Below, piece after piece: positions 23,539 through 35,690 of a stretch of 64,000 nucleotides of DNA. The notes beneath the pieces were generated by a model, which worked only from the letters and a program-made list of their open reading frames with translations, was not told where the DNA came from and did not search any database. Each line of letters starts with the position of its first letter. The stretch's first letter is position 1. Source of the stretch: Rhynchospora pubera (Eukaryota > Streptophyta > Magnoliopsida > Poales > Cyperaceae); NCBI GenBank assembly GCA_028095005.1, contig CM051460.1, positions 285,984,238 through 286,048,237 on the forward strand, given 5' to 3'. The translations under genes were made by a program, and so were the position numbers.

Positions 23539-25342
23539 TCACTCATCCTTGGTAGGATAAGAGGCCATCTTGTTAATGCCACACAAGCCTTCTGCTTTCC
23601 CAGTGCCCCTCTTCATCCTAATGTAGCCCTTTTCACCCCAGTGTGGGCCCCACGAGTTCTTCACAATGATGTAATCTTGATCCTTGGTGCTGCCGTATCC
23701 GACGGCTGTCACACCGTGATCCAGTCTGGTTTTGCACGGTCCATTGAACACACCCTGGATATGTTAAGTACGTAATATTGTCAATAATGTGTTTAAAAAT
23801 GTTATATGCCAAATCTTTAACATAAATATTATGCAATCAGTAGTTCATGATTTATAATGTATCACAATATTCATTTAAATAAACTAATGCTAAATATTGC
23901 GAATCGGGACAGGGATGAAATTCGGAGAGATTGCCTGAGGAATGTAATAAGAGAGAAGCGTGAAACTTACACCACTGTAGAACTGAAAGTTCCTGCCAGA
24001 AGCCTCAATAGCAACACTGACTGGCTGGTGGGCCAGGGCTTTAATCAGGGCCTCTTCACTGTTTTCTGGTACATCTTCGAATCCAGTTATGGTCACAACC
24101 TCACTCTCATCCTAATTAATTAAGAACCAAATTTTTAATAAATAAACTGAGAAACAAGGACAAGACATAAAAAATCACTGTTTCTAGCAGTAATGCATTA
24201 GGAATGCCATGCAGTTATGTGTACAATTTTGGCCATCATATATTATTGTTAACATGTTCTCACCCTCTTGTCATCACAAGTGCCTTCTTCCATGAGGTAT
24301 GGGTAGTCTTCCTCTGTGCGGAGGCCCCCATTGTCTATGATGAACCTAAATGCATTGTCCATTAGGCCTCCATTGCACCCATTGTTCCCGTCGGTATCAC
24401 AGTCTACTAGCTCCTGCTCTGAAAGTGATGTGAGGTTGCCTGTCTTAATTTGGTTTATCCCTTCCACTGCTGCCACCGTCGAGAATGCCCAGCAGCTACC
24501 TGTGAAAACCATATATTATTATTCTGTGCATGGCACAACTGATAAAGCTCTGATTGTCATTCTCCTTTTAGTTATTTTACTGTTGAAAGGAAAATAGAGA
24601 ATCAACAAGAAAAAACAGACAAATTAAACACAAAAAAATAATTCTACTGTCGCTTCAAATTCATGCAATGTCACTTTATGTGGTTACTAAATATGTAATT
24701 ATATGCATTTTTAATTACATCTGCTCTAAAATTTTTTTTATATAATATATGCAGACCTAGAACTCTCATAGTAAAGTATTATTAAGGAGGTAAAAGGGAC
24801 ATCAACTTGTTTAAATTGGTATTTAACTACATGTTATATTATTGTACTGCATGTTTTTGGGGCTTACCACACTGGCCCTGATTCTTCACTGGGGTAACAG
24901 CGCCTTTCTTTCTCCAATCCACATCTTTAGGCACACTATCATCATCAGCATACCTGAACCTACTAGCTTCCCTATTTTTTCTCCTCTCAATTTGCATTTC
25001 AACCCCTGAAAGGCCAAGATACATCTCCTTGAACTCCTCATGGGTCAAATCAGCAAATTCATTCAAGCCTAGCCAATAGCTGGTGACCTTTTTGTTTGTC
25101 TCATCAATGTGAAACAAATTATCCTTAAACACCTCAAATCTCCTGATTTTCTCTTCTATGCTGGCATATGCTTTCCTGTGCTTTTCCATCCATTGCTCAA
25201 AGAGTTCTAAGAGTCTGTCATGAGAAGATAAATCCTTTTCATCATAGCCGACAATGGAGAAGTCTCTTGAAAGGGCTAGTGTAGAGCAAAAGAGAGAGAG
25301 TAAGAGGAGAGTCCAAGAGAGGTTTTTGAGTGAGAGAGCCAT
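23539..25342 (-). CDS. XCP2: XCP2-type papain-like cysteine protease
   Basis: Four exons (24868-25342, 24264-24499, 23971-24111, 23539-23754) join in frame to 355 aa, the normal length of plant xylem cysteine proteases. Residues 1-24 are a hydrophobic signal peptide. The inhibitory prodomain has the ERFNIN-type helix (EEKIRRFEVFKDNLFHIDET) and the GLNEFADLTHEEF (GxNxFxD) motif. The mature enzyme starts near residue 137 (VPKDVDWRKKGAV). Catalytic residues: oxyanion Gln155, Cys161 (GSCWAFS), His297 (LDHGV), Asn317 (KNSWGP). Cysteine motif GCNGGLM is present. There is no granulin extension and no KDEL retrieval signal; the end is SYPTKDE. XCP1/XCP2 act in vacuoles of differentiating tracheary elements during autolysis. 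The wording of the prodomain (HIDETNKK, EEFKEMYLGL) favours XCP2 over XCP1. Confidence 0.95.
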
Positions 25343-25407
25343 ACTAAATATATTTGGAGAAGAGAAAGTATTGTATGAATGAATTTGTCGAATAGGTATA
25401 CGAGGGT

Positions 25408-25417
25408 TTATATATAA
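25408..25417 (-). promoter_or_regulatory. TATA box of the cysteine protease gene
   Basis: Minus strand TATATATAAA lies about 66-75 bp upstream of the ATG at 25342, a normal distance for a plant gene with a short leader. Position and sequence support it; the transcription start is inferred. Confidence 0.6.
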
Positions 25418-26653
25418 CTCATTTTCTTATGTTGCTTAGAAGCAAAGGCTATCAAGAATTTTTACCACATGTTTGTCTATCTAAATCATGCCATGCCTTA
25501 AAGCTTTCTGCAATGAAGCTTTACTTTTAAGCATGCCTAAAACAAAAAATTAAGTAAAACGATAAAGAAAAACAGACAAGTTGCACCCACTATTAGTCAT
25601 GCCATTGTAAGAGTGAATAACAATTATAAGATGAGCAAAACAGACAAGTTGCCACCAATTAGCAAGTGTCTTTATCAGAGCCATTTCTATGATTCATTTT
25701 TTTTGTCATCACTGTTTTGATACATGTCTATTCTTTATTGATACATAATCTGTTGACTTCTGAAATAGGCAAACACATTACTTTATTGCACAAGCTACAA
25801 ATAAGTGGGATGTATGATGAAGATACACAAGAATTGGCAATTCGAATCTGCTGTTGCGCGACAAGCTTTGTAGCGCAGGAAATCCAACTGTCGACTAAAT
25901 CGAATGGCGTGTTTTTCATCTCCGCTCCTAACTCAAAAACTTATCGGATTTGTCTGAATTAACTTAACGGATCTGTCTCAATTTGCTGTGCTCTGAGGAT
26001 CCGAAATTAAATTTGTTCCTCCATTTCTTCGAGAGGGACGAATCTGGCCATCGGAACAGTGAAGTAAATGCGGAGGGCTCATTCGTCAGCGGCAAATCTC
26101 CACATAGTGGCGATCGCTGATTGGATAATACCAATAACCAACCCCATTCTGAAATACGACTACCGTCTCCGACGACACTCATTTTGGCGATTTACTCCAT
26201 GATGGCAAAGGTTCTTGGAGTCGCTTAAAAGCTAAAAACAAGAGGAATCCACTGATATCAACGTTGGCCCCTCTTATTCATTAAATTGCAATCAATTTTA
26301 AGGAAAAACTATGAACCAATGAAGCGAGAAGAAGATTAATTGATGTAACTGAAGCAGTAATAAATCAAAATGGTTAACTATAAAGCTTCACAAGAATCCT
26401 ATGATTGATAGATGTCAATTCAAGTGTCCAGTGCTTATGTTAATTAGAGAGAATCATTCTCTAGACACAATGCAGCAACCACTGCAACAGAAACACAACT
26501 GTCTGGACAACGCATCACTTGTGGTCCCATGTCAATCATCTTCAGCCATACAATGAAGAGAATTAGTTAGGGATACTCTAGATATTTCTATTCCCGTTTT
26601 ATATATACAAGAGAAAGCACTGTACAAACTAATAGAGAGAATAATGAAAAGTT

Positions 26654-26800
26654 TCAATTAGAGAAATCTCCTTTCCATTTACCAACATTCTTTACCAGTA
26701 CTTTTTCTATACTGTTATTGTTTGTTTCAATGATGCCTACTAGTAACTCATTTGGTATTGAATCAAGACCCGAAGGTGGTAATGCCAACCATGGCAACCA
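26654..26800 (-). pseudogene. Possible second terminal exon in the MULE
   Basis: Minus-strand open stretch LPPSGLDSIPNELLVGIIET, then NNNSIEKVLVKNVGKWKGDF, ending in a stop at 26654. Its family is unknown. It could be an alternative last exon or a separate captured fragment. Weak support. Confidence 0.25.
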
Positions 26801-27234
26801 TGGCCATGTGTTAGGAGATATATTACTGTAGGCATTGTATGCTACATGCATAAAGACAAAAAAAAAATCTGATCTGATTATGAAAGGAACAAGCTCTAGC
26901 AAAGTTAGAAATATCAATTAGTATTTAGGAGGTCCATGGTAAGCTACAGGCAGGAGGTTCGTATCTGGCATGGCTATACTTATGCCTACTATATATAGTG
27001 TTCATGTGAAAAAAAGCAATTATTTAACTTAGGCCTACTTCTTTTGGAAAAAAAGAAAAAATTATAACACAAATAAAAGTATTGGTAAAATCCAACTATT
27101 TAACTTCTTCCTTCTCAAGACATTTGTAACAGGATTTGAATAACATAGAGTGTCTATAGGCAGGATTAACATCAGTGCTTAACAGTAAGTTGGATGACTA
27201 TTTTCTTTTATTTTTGCTTCCAGAAATGCCCTTG

Positions 27235-27400
27235 CAATGGAATGCTATCACAAAATAAAACTTAACAGTAAGCTATCACAAAATAAAACTTAATAGTAAG
27301 AGTCATTATTTGTCCATTAACAATAAGTTATCACAAAATAAAACTTAACAGTAAGCTATCATAAAGTAAAGCTTAACACTAAGCTATCACAAAATAAATC
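27235..27400. repeat. Short tandem repeat, about 28-bp unit
   Basis: Unit CTATCACAAAATAAAACTTA followed by ACAGTAAG, repeated about 5 times with decay and one 40-bp interruption, inside the MULE. Confidence 0.75.
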
Positions 27401-27493
27401 TTTTTCTGTAAAAGCTATACAAAATGAGACATTTCCTTAAAAGCTGTACAAAATGAAGCATCTCTTGATATAATAGTAAGCTATTCGTCTTAG

Positions 27494-27694
27494 TCAATTA
27501 GAGACAATTTCTTGAGATGCTATTTTGCTGAACTTGCGGCATAAATCTCTATTACGACGAGCCATGTCTATTCTTGTATCTTCAATCACCAACCTGCCAT
27601 TTTTGTCCTCAATATTTTCGTCTTCGGCTTCTCTTGTCCAGCGCTTCCAAATATATTTTTCCGGTAAAATTTTAATGGTCATTGCAACAAGTAC
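27494..27694 (-). pseudogene. FAR1/FRS-like terminal exon inside the MULE
   Basis: After an acceptor (TTGAAG) the exon reads VLVAMTIKILPEKYIWKRWT, then REAEDENIEDKNGRLVIEDT, then RIDMARRNRDLCRKFSKIAS, and stops 66 codons in. The segment LPEKYIWKRWTREA matches the motif that follows the SWIM finger in FAR1/FHY3-related proteins (consensus of the type LPxxYILKRWTKDA). FAR1 proteins are themselves domesticated MULE transposases. This may be a captured FRS gene fragment or a degenerate MULE gene. DNA-binding, MULE-transposase and SWIM domains are not found in the element. Confidence 0.6.
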
Positions 27695-28681
27695 CTTCAA
27701 TTTAAATAATAAATGTATTAGTAAAGTAACCATGGAGAAAGATAACCAGGTACAGTATGCCTTAGTAAGCATATCGATAACCAGCTAAGCATATCAATAA
27801 CCATGTTAACATTATGCTAATTTTCATTTAGTCAATTATTAACGGTAAAGAAAAGCACAATTATTACAGTATGCTAATTTACATTTAGTCAATTATTATC
27901 TTTGTTTTACAATACCCAATATGTCTCATTGTTAGTGAATAGAATTTGCCTTTACTCATGTCTGAACCACAAGAAATCTTTCTGAGTTCATTACGAATAG
28001 CATAATCCTTTAGGTTCATTACTTAAATGTTAATTCTGAACCACATGAAAATATACATGTCTAGTACCTTTTATGCATGTCCATTAATTAAATGTACAGT
28101 ACCCTTAATTCAAGTGGATTATATGAAATACATGTCCAGATTCCAGAACCTTTAATGCACGCCAACATAAAATTTTCATTCTCTCATATGGTTGTTGCTG
28201 AAATTGCAATAAATGAAAGGAAAAGATAATAAGCAGCTCAGTGAACTGGTACAGCACTTGGCAACCAGGATTGGAGCCATGACTTTGTACTATTCCAAAA
28301 AACTGCCAGAGAATTGCAGCACTCGGCAACCAAATCACATTCTTCCCTCTCATTGTACCAATAAGAAGTCATAAAAATTGAAGAACTCTTTGTCTTTTTT
28401 TTTTTATGAAAGATGGTAGCCTAATCCTCATGTTGCGGTCAAATTGAAAACAATACAAAGAAAAAGCATTTCACCATCCTTCTAGATAAAGTTCAAGTGT
28501 TTAAGCCCTCTTTAGCACTCGAAGAAGCCAGTAAGACAAAGTGGCACTCAAAAAAGTGGGATATGACTTGGAAGCCAGTCATACAAATCACTGATCTCAT
28601 CAACCAGAGAGTCTTATTTGTCCAATACTCACACTTTTAAGAGGCAATATCTCAAACACCTTGCGAGCAAGAATAGAACTT

Positions 28682-29060
28682 ACCTCAGGAGAAGTTGGAG
28701 CGGCCATGGAAGTTAGATGACAAGGAGATATTCAGACATGTGGAAGAACACTACTGCTCCAACAAGAAAATCGCAGGAAGGTGTCTTTCAAAGAAAATCG
28801 GAAATCGCTGCAAGCTGACTCCCTTGTCGTACGAAAACGGAGGATGACTACAAGGAAATTTGAAAGAAATCGCAAGGATGATTGCAAGTAATCGCAAGGA
28901 TGGCTTCTCCATCTAAATTCCGACGACAAACTTGAAATGAAATCGCAAGGATGCCGGAGATGTGGTTTCCCTCCAAATCGTGACATGCACAGATGACATG
29001 CGGATCCAATACGAGAACGGAGAGGAGAGGAAATAACGCAGATTCGATAAGATGGGATAT
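28682..29060 (-). pseudogene. Leader and start exon of the MULE-borne transcription unit
   Basis: Minus strand: an untranslated stretch from about 29060 with repeated AATCGCAAGGATG-type words (plus-strand reading), then ATGGCCGCTCCAACTTCTCCTGAG followed by the donor GTAAGTTC. This encodes MAAPTSPE as first exon. It lies immediately inside the right terminal repeat, the usual place of a MULE promoter. Connection to the exon at 27494-27694 is inferred from strand and position only. Confidence 0.4.
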
Positions 29061-29166
29061 CCAATAAGATAGCGATTCTTTCTTACACCGTTCGATTCAG
29101 TTGACGGTTGGATTTCCTGCGCTACAAAGCTTGTCGCGCAACAGTAGATTCGAATTGAAGAATTGG

Positions 29167-30087
29167 AATAGAGATCCAGGCCTGATCAGAATTGTTGATT
29201 ATGACAGTTGTGGATCCTATGTGGCCAGTAAAGACTGGCACTAGTGGAATTGTCAAGTTTCATTTTTGTTGACTGTTTGCTTTCAATTAAGTTTTTGTTT
29301 GTTATTGTTCTGTCTGCCTGTAAGGCTGTAAGAGACAAGATACCTGTCACACGGTTTCTCTTGCTATTCTCAGCTCAGATATCAGATCATGCATCTCGAG
29401 AACAGTGCCCAAAGGGAGTACTTTTCATATAAAATATAAAGGAATTTTACTCGCAAGAATAAATTTTGGCAACTTGCCGTTGCAGTTATATAAAAATTAG
29501 TTTTATTTGATTTAATTTTATTTAGTTAATTTATTTATTTGATTGCTTGTTTGTTTGTTTGAAAATAAGTGGTACATACTAGATACTACCATTATACACA
29601 CTTTTATCGAGCAAGTAAAAAAAACTATCATTCTACTATCAAACAAATCAGAACCTCACAACTCAGCCATCACAGCATCTGAGCAAATTATTCACCTAAA
29701 ACCATAGAGCCAAAACTGCCCTCCGATAAAAACATTATGTTAATCGCAGCTAATCTAATTCTTGGTTCTCTTAACTACCAAAACAAACATTTAAGACAAG
29801 AATTTTTAATTACAAAGCTAATTCAAAGTAGTATCTGACATAACAGTTTTAGAAGGACCTCCACTGACACAGCAAAAACTTTGATAAAAGTGTTTGTTTT
29901 TGTATAGAGCAAAAAACTTACTATTACTTTTTGCTTTTAAGTATAGAACAACAAGCTAGTAAATAAATATGTATGACCAAAAAAGGTAAATACAAGACAT
30001 AATGCCTTCAAAGTATCAACACATGCACTTACACATAACAAAGGATATCTTCATACATTCCAAAATTTTAATAGATAGTCACAAGTA
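29167..30087. other. Spacer, no gene seen
   Basis: Unique AT-rich DNA with a TTTG/TTTA-rich stretch at about 29505-29565. The small plus-strand ORF at 29244 (hydrophobic, 62 codons) has no supporting features. Confidence 0.4.
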
Positions 30088-30095
30088 AAGATAAT

Positions 30096-30531
30096 GAGAA
30101 GGGTTCCAATATATGCCAACATTTTGGTTGCCCCCAAATGCCAACATTTCACTATTCGGTTACTTTTTTAAAATTTAAAATAGAAATGTCAAATCCAAAC
30201 CGGTCATCTTATTTAGTTCAATGACCGATGCATTTTGATATAAGTTTTGTAAATTTTAGAGTTTATTTGATACTCCATCAAAGGCTAAAACATGGACGTA
30301 TTAGAATGAATCTATCACAATTAATAAGGTTCGTTTATTTTTCTACCTCTTGATAGAGTAGCAAATAAACTCTAAAATTTACAAAACTTATATCAAAATG
30401 CATCAGTCATTGAACTAAATAAGATGACCGGTTTGGATTTGACGTTTCTATTTTAAATTTTAAAAAAGTAACCAAATAGTGGAATGTTGGCATTTGGGGG
30501 CAACCAAAATGTTGGCATTGGAACCCTCCTC
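30096..30531. mobile_element. Foldback MITE, GAGNAGGGTTCC family, copy 2
   Basis: 436 bp, one long inverted repeat (arms about 195 bp), ends GAGAAGGGTTCC and GGAACCCTCCTC. Flanked by AAGATAAT (30088-30095 and 30532-30539). The interior organisation (CAAATGCCAACATTT, GGTTACTTTTTTAAA, CAAACCGGTCATCTTATTTA) parallels the copies at 1184 and 35032. Confidence 0.85.
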
Positions 30532-30539
30532 AAGATAAT

Positions 30540-31943
30540 ATTAACGATTAACAGCATCAGAACTCCTTGGGCACTCGAATACTCGATAATTCTTTCATAA
30601 ATGATAAATAAATAATGCTTGTTTCTTTTTCATTTATGATAATAAAGGAATAAAAGTTCTATGCAGTTTGTCAGGTTTAGGCAAAAAAAAAAAAAATCAT
30701 CCAATGCAGCAACTCACTTACCAGAAAACAAAGTGGTGTTTCTAGGACAAAAACACAATCAACTCTACCCTTTTTACTTCCAATTCTACTGTTTCTTTTT
30801 AGAAACTTTAGTGTGACACCTATTATTAATGCTGAATATATTTTGAGAGTCAAACTAGTGCCTTCAAAAAGGTTTATTTTATTCTCCGCAGTTGTGGATC
30901 ATCATACTGTAACTTAGATCTATCTACTATAATCCACATTACAAACTTCAAACATAGATTAAAGACAGGTTACCATTTAGGCTCCCTAAAAGTTGGTGAG
31001 TTGATATCAATATTGTACCTCACCATGCATCTCTGTAACTGAGTATTAGTACTGACGAATTAAAAGGGACAAACAAACCAACATTTGAACAAGATAAAGC
31101 CTACTAAGATGTGTACAAGTCACACAATAATTTCAATGAAGCAAACCTAAGTACCACACCTGTGATATGGGAAATTTCCTTCAATTTGGATCAAATTTCA
31201 TCAACCACCAGAACCTGTGTTCTATGCAGCTTTGTACAAATAGACATCTCAAGTTGCAAGATGTTTAATAAAATAAACTAAATTCCCATTAACTGTGTTT
31301 GATTTCTTTGGGAGGTTTGGGTGCTCACACTCAGGCTATCAGTTGAGTCAGCGTTTTTCTAGTTGTCAGTATAATCCTACCACACTTCAGTGCATTATCA
31401 TTGTTTTAATCAATTTAATATAAACAAATGGACAGTACTTCAGAAATAAATTATGAAGATTACTTTGTACCTGGCACAATTGACCGGTTTCTCTTACAAT
31501 GTTATACCTTACTATCCCAACTTCTAAAGTTAACCACTTTGATTGCCATCAGTTGTGTCATACAAAACAAATTAAGGGGTGTAGAGAGAACCAAATTAAA
31601 ATTCACAACAGAATATTTTCAGATTCTTCAAATTGAGTATATCTTGGCAGCAAATATTACCTCAGAATTACCTGCTAAATGACTTATTTCTTCCATGATT
31701 ACATCTGTGAGTATGTTGGGCTTCTCTTTGAGGTAATTTTCTAAAGAACAATACATCCCTTAGAACATTTCAAATTTGGATCTCTAAAACAAATGAAACG
31801 TATTGTTCCTGAAAGAGATGTATTGTTCTTGTAGAAAACGACCTCAACGAAGCAAGAAGTGGTGTCTCACTGGCTCTGGTCGCCTGGTCGGTGGTAGATA
31901 CTAGAAAACAGTGAGGTAACTCGGGAAAGAGGCGTGGAGTTCC
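30540..31943. other. Spacer, no gene seen
   Basis: Unique AT-rich DNA. The open frame at 31428-31682 has no recognisable domain or splice context. Confidence 0.4.
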
Positions 31944-32137
31944 TAGTGGAATCACATCCTCTACCGACCATGCCAACGTTTGATCTAAACCGTTAGATCT
32001 AATCTCAATGGTTAAGGGAGCCCCGTGCATGTAATCTAAATTGATAGGCCCGAAAAATTTTAACCGTCGAGATTAGATCTAACGACTCGGATCAAACGTT
32101 GGCCCTCTACCAACCTCAAAAAGTTGGTAGAGGATAC
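31944..32137. mobile_element. Small foldback element
   Basis: About 194-bp imperfect inverted repeat: ATCCTCTACCGACC...AACGTTTGATC at the left, GATCAAACGTTGG...GGTAGAGGAT at the right. Both arms contain GATTAGATCTAAC or its complement. A second internal GGTAGAGG/CCTCTACC pair sits at the right end. No clear target duplication, so the mobile nature is inferred from the foldback shape. Confidence 0.5.
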
Positions 32138-34497
32138 GCTCCCGTTGCTACTTGCTAGGGCTACAGAATGTTTACAGATTTATTCTGAATTTTAGATTGG
32201 AATGAGGGTCTTTTATTGCTGATATCTGTTGGGCCGTCAATGATGGGCCGTTGGGCTTCAAATAGGTAATATCGGACTATTATTGTAATAATCAAGAATT
32301 TTGATTATATTACTAAAATATTAGAATTTTTAAAACTATTATTGTAATATCGGACTTTTGAAAAAATCTATTTTATATTATAATATAAATATAAAAAATA
32401 TAAAAATCTATTTTATTATATTTAAAATATATATATATATATATGTAACAAATATAAATCTTTTAATATGTTTAAATATTGTAAAGGTTATATTTTAGAG
32501 AATATCTATTGTGAACCATGATGCATAGAGGGTTCCATGCACCATGATCGTTTGATCGGTAATTTTGTAAATTGATAAATCTAAATTAGCCAATCCAATC
32601 TATATATTGAAATCTCATAACAAACAAAAATTTGCAATTTTTAAAAATTTCTTACTGTTTTTTACTATTTTTGTTTTGTATCTTAGAAAATCATCAATTT
32701 AATTAGTTCTAGACCCTCCAATACATTCGAAAAAAAATCATCAATATAATTAAAATAATTTCAATATCAAGATCACATTGAGCGGGTTAGAGAAACTGTT
32801 TGAAATTTCAATACTCGAATCTCAGATTGTATTTGATGTCAAACATGTTTTACTCTAACATTACACTATATTTATGTAGAAAAACATTGACTTATACGTA
32901 TATATGTATCTAATTTTCTTTCACAAGGCATTTCTCTGATCGGGCAGTCAGGAAGTATTTATTATTTTATAAACAGAATTACTGATTATAAGAAAAAGAC
33001 TTCCAAATAAATAATGCCATGTACAAGTTTGTAGTTTTAGGTTTTTAGCCAGGATCTTAAATCCTCAAACAAAGCGAGATCCCACTTTTCTCATCATATT
33101 AATTCCACTTTCTGGAAGAAAACTAATAAGAGATAAATAAGGTAATAATTAGAAAAACGAGTTAATGGAATTATTTTCACCATTATGAGAAAGATCATTT
33201 GGAGATCTCCATCGTTGTATCCTAGATGTAGAGTGACGAGAATTAATAAAGAAACAAGGGAATATGATGAAACTAAATCTAATTCGGGGAACATGTAATA
33301 TCATACGGTAACACTGTTATTTCGTTTGTAGATGCACTAAGATATATAACTATACCAAATCTAGTTGGCATTAAAAATAGGAGGGTATTCCACTTTTGAG
33401 TGTAACCAAATGCAACAATTTCATATTTTAAATTATATATATATTTTTTTAAATCATGATCTTGCATTGAAAAAAATATATTGTGATTTTTGTACTCTAA
33501 ATAAATTTAAATAAATGATTTAAACATAACAATTTTAAATTGCCATTTCAGTATTTCATAAACTCTATTGTACTTTATAAGAAATAAGAATGTCCGCTTT
33601 TGCATTGAAGACCTGGCATTAAGTGCAATTGATTGCCATGTGTTTATAAAAGAAGTTCCCTGAAACTTTCTGGGAGATATTCATTATTATATTAAAAAAA
33701 TTTTAAATACGTTGAGTTTTTTTTTTTTTTGGGGTGGGGGGGATAACATAAAGTTTAAACAAAATAATTAAAAAAAATCCGTCCAAAACGGTCAATGGTC
33801 TATGTTCTCGAAACATTAGTGCAGCACCACCTCGCCGGCGGCGTATATACGTAAGTTGCATGTTGTGGGCTTGTGGCCATGATCGCTTACACTTTTTTTT
33901 TTTTTTTATGTTTGTTGATTGATTGAAAGCACACAATTGTACCCGTCTATCGATCTAACGAATTTAAGTTCCCCAAGTAAAATTTGATCTTCTCGGCAGA
34001 TCTTTTGTATTGATTAGCGAATCTATAATTAATGGCATGAGGTGCCAGAAATCATATTATTATTTATTTAAATAAGGTAATTTGTTTCAGTGAATCATGG
34101 TACATAATTCTAAATCAATTTAGATATTGCACTCAACAATTGGACTGATATAGTTTGGGCATAATTTGGCAATATGTGCCAGCTGGATATGAGGGGGTAA
34201 TGTACATAGACAATAGTTTGTTTAGATATATTTTTTTTTAAAGAAAAATTTTAAAAGGCGGATCCTCGGCTCTGTTTATAGTCGCTTATATATCAACGTA
34301 AACTAGTATTTCTTATGTCTTACAATTTTACAAAAGATATAGTATGCTTCTTATATTAACTGCCTTACATAATTATTTCGGTGATTATTATACTAAAAAT
34401 ATATTTTTTTAAAATCCTACGTTCTTGCTGGGATTTACATAACCTAGCTACCCGGCCCCAGGTGTTGTCAAGGGTTTTACCACTTTTTTATGATATA
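32138..34497. other. Low-complexity spacer with a decayed foldback-element copy
   Basis: No gene is seen. 32495-32700 (TTTGTAAATTGATAAATCTA, AAATCTCATAACAAACAAAA) is a diverged piece of the element found intact at 60322-60680. 33718-33742 is T-rich then G-rich (GGGGTGGGGGGG). Much of 32280-32460 is nearly pure A/T. Confidence 0.45.
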
Positions 34498-35031
34498 CTA
34501 GCATAAGCGCCCACCTAACGTGTGGGCAATTTTTATTGGATAAAAATATTATTATTTTTAAAAAGATACAAAATGCAAATTTATATACATATGGAGAAAA
34601 ATAATTTGATGATCCTATTCAGATTTTTTTTTTATGAGTCTGATCGTTTAATATTGATAAAGATTAAAGAAAGAGTTTCCTCTAAATTTTAAGTAAGATA
34701 TGTTTCTACATACTGTCTTGTTTGGTTACCACATTGTTATTGTTTATTTGGATACAAAACTACAAATTGTTTCTAAAAGGATATGCATCATTCACACTCT
34801 TATAATTACATGGTCTCTACGATACAATATTGTAAATCAGGATAGCACTATCTTAAGAACTTGATTCCCGATTAACCCAGAGCATGAATTTTTTTTTATC
34901 TATATAATTTTTAATATTTGCTAGTTCTAATTGACATCCGAATTTGAGTTAAACTTACAAATATGTACTCGTAAATTGAAGAAGATATTGAATAGGAAAT
35001 GTTTCCTTTGTTATGAATCATATATATATAT

Positions 35032-35459
35032 GAGCAAGGTTCCGGTACCACACTTCTTTGGTGTCACGAATGCCACACTTTACCTTTTTATTTTAAATTT
35101 TAAAAATTTGAAATATAATCATCCGATCCAAACCGTTGATCTTGTTCATTTTATTGACGGATGCGTTGTCCTAAAATTTCATAATTTTTAAAGTTTATTT
35201 GATGCTTGATCAAGAAGTTGAAAAATGGACATATTAGAATTAATCTATTTTAGTTATTTTGATCCGTTCATTTTTTACCTTCTGATCAAGCATCAAATAA
35301 ACTTCAAAAATTATAAAATTTTATGACAATGCATCCATCGTTAAAATGAACAAGATCAACGGTTTGGATCGGACAATTATATTTTACATTTTCAAATTTT
35401 AAATAAAAAAATAAAGTGTGGCATTTGTGGCAAAAAAATGTGGCACCAGAACCTTGCTC
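35032..35459. mobile_element. Foldback MITE, GAGNANGGTTC family, copy 3, within the Helitron
   Basis: 428 bp, ends GAGCAAGGTTCCGGTACCAC and its imperfect complement GGTGG/TGGCACCAGAACCTTGCTC. Arms of about 190 bp with the shared interior words CAAACCGTTGATCTTGTTCA and AAGTTTATTTGATGCTTGAT. The flanks are TA-rich and no exact duplication can be set. Confidence 0.8.
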
Positions 35460-35619
35460 TCTCTATATATATATAAGATCTTCTTTGGTCCTAATAATTA
35501 TTTTTTCCACGTGAATACCGGTACCAAAGAAGATATCAAAGGGAATTGTATAAAAGGATATCAATCTAAACAAAAAGGGATGCTGGCGAAAAAGTTTAAA
35601 CAGCAAATAAATTTACGAA

Positions 35620-35690
35620 CACTGGGATTCGAACCCTCGCGCTGTAGAATATCGAGCGATGCGACTTCGCTCCCTGTGTCAACTCTAAAC
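35620..35690 (-). other. tRNA-like (B-box) sequence, possible SINE remnant
   Basis: Minus strand GAGGGTTCGAATCCCAGTG is a good pol III B box with a T-stem-like pair. About 40 nt upstream GACACAGGGAGCGAAGTCGC could be a poor A box. The stretch does not fold into a full cloverleaf by eye, so a tRNA-derived SINE remnant is more likely than a tRNA gene. Confidence 0.3.

Larger units (their letters stand above)
25838..29157. mobile_element. 3.3-kb Mutator-like element (MULE)
   Basis: Inverted ends of about 70-75 bp: left begins CAATTCGAATCTGCTGTTGC and continues GCGACAAGCTTTGTAGCGC; right is the reverse complement with few mismatches. A perfect 9-bp duplication AAGAATTGG flanks it (25829-25837 and 29158-29166), diagnostic for Mutator-like elements. 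Inside is a minus-strand spliced unit with a start exon (28682-28705) and an exon at 27494-27694 resembling FAR1-related proteins. No complete MuDR transposase with its DDE triad is visible. Confidence 0.92.

Noticed and set aside
25480..25530. Tracheary-element regulating motif (CTTNAAAGCNA type) upstream of the XCP2-like gene
   Set aside because: CCTTAAAGCTTTCTG is close but lacks the required spacing on either strand; not reported as a site.
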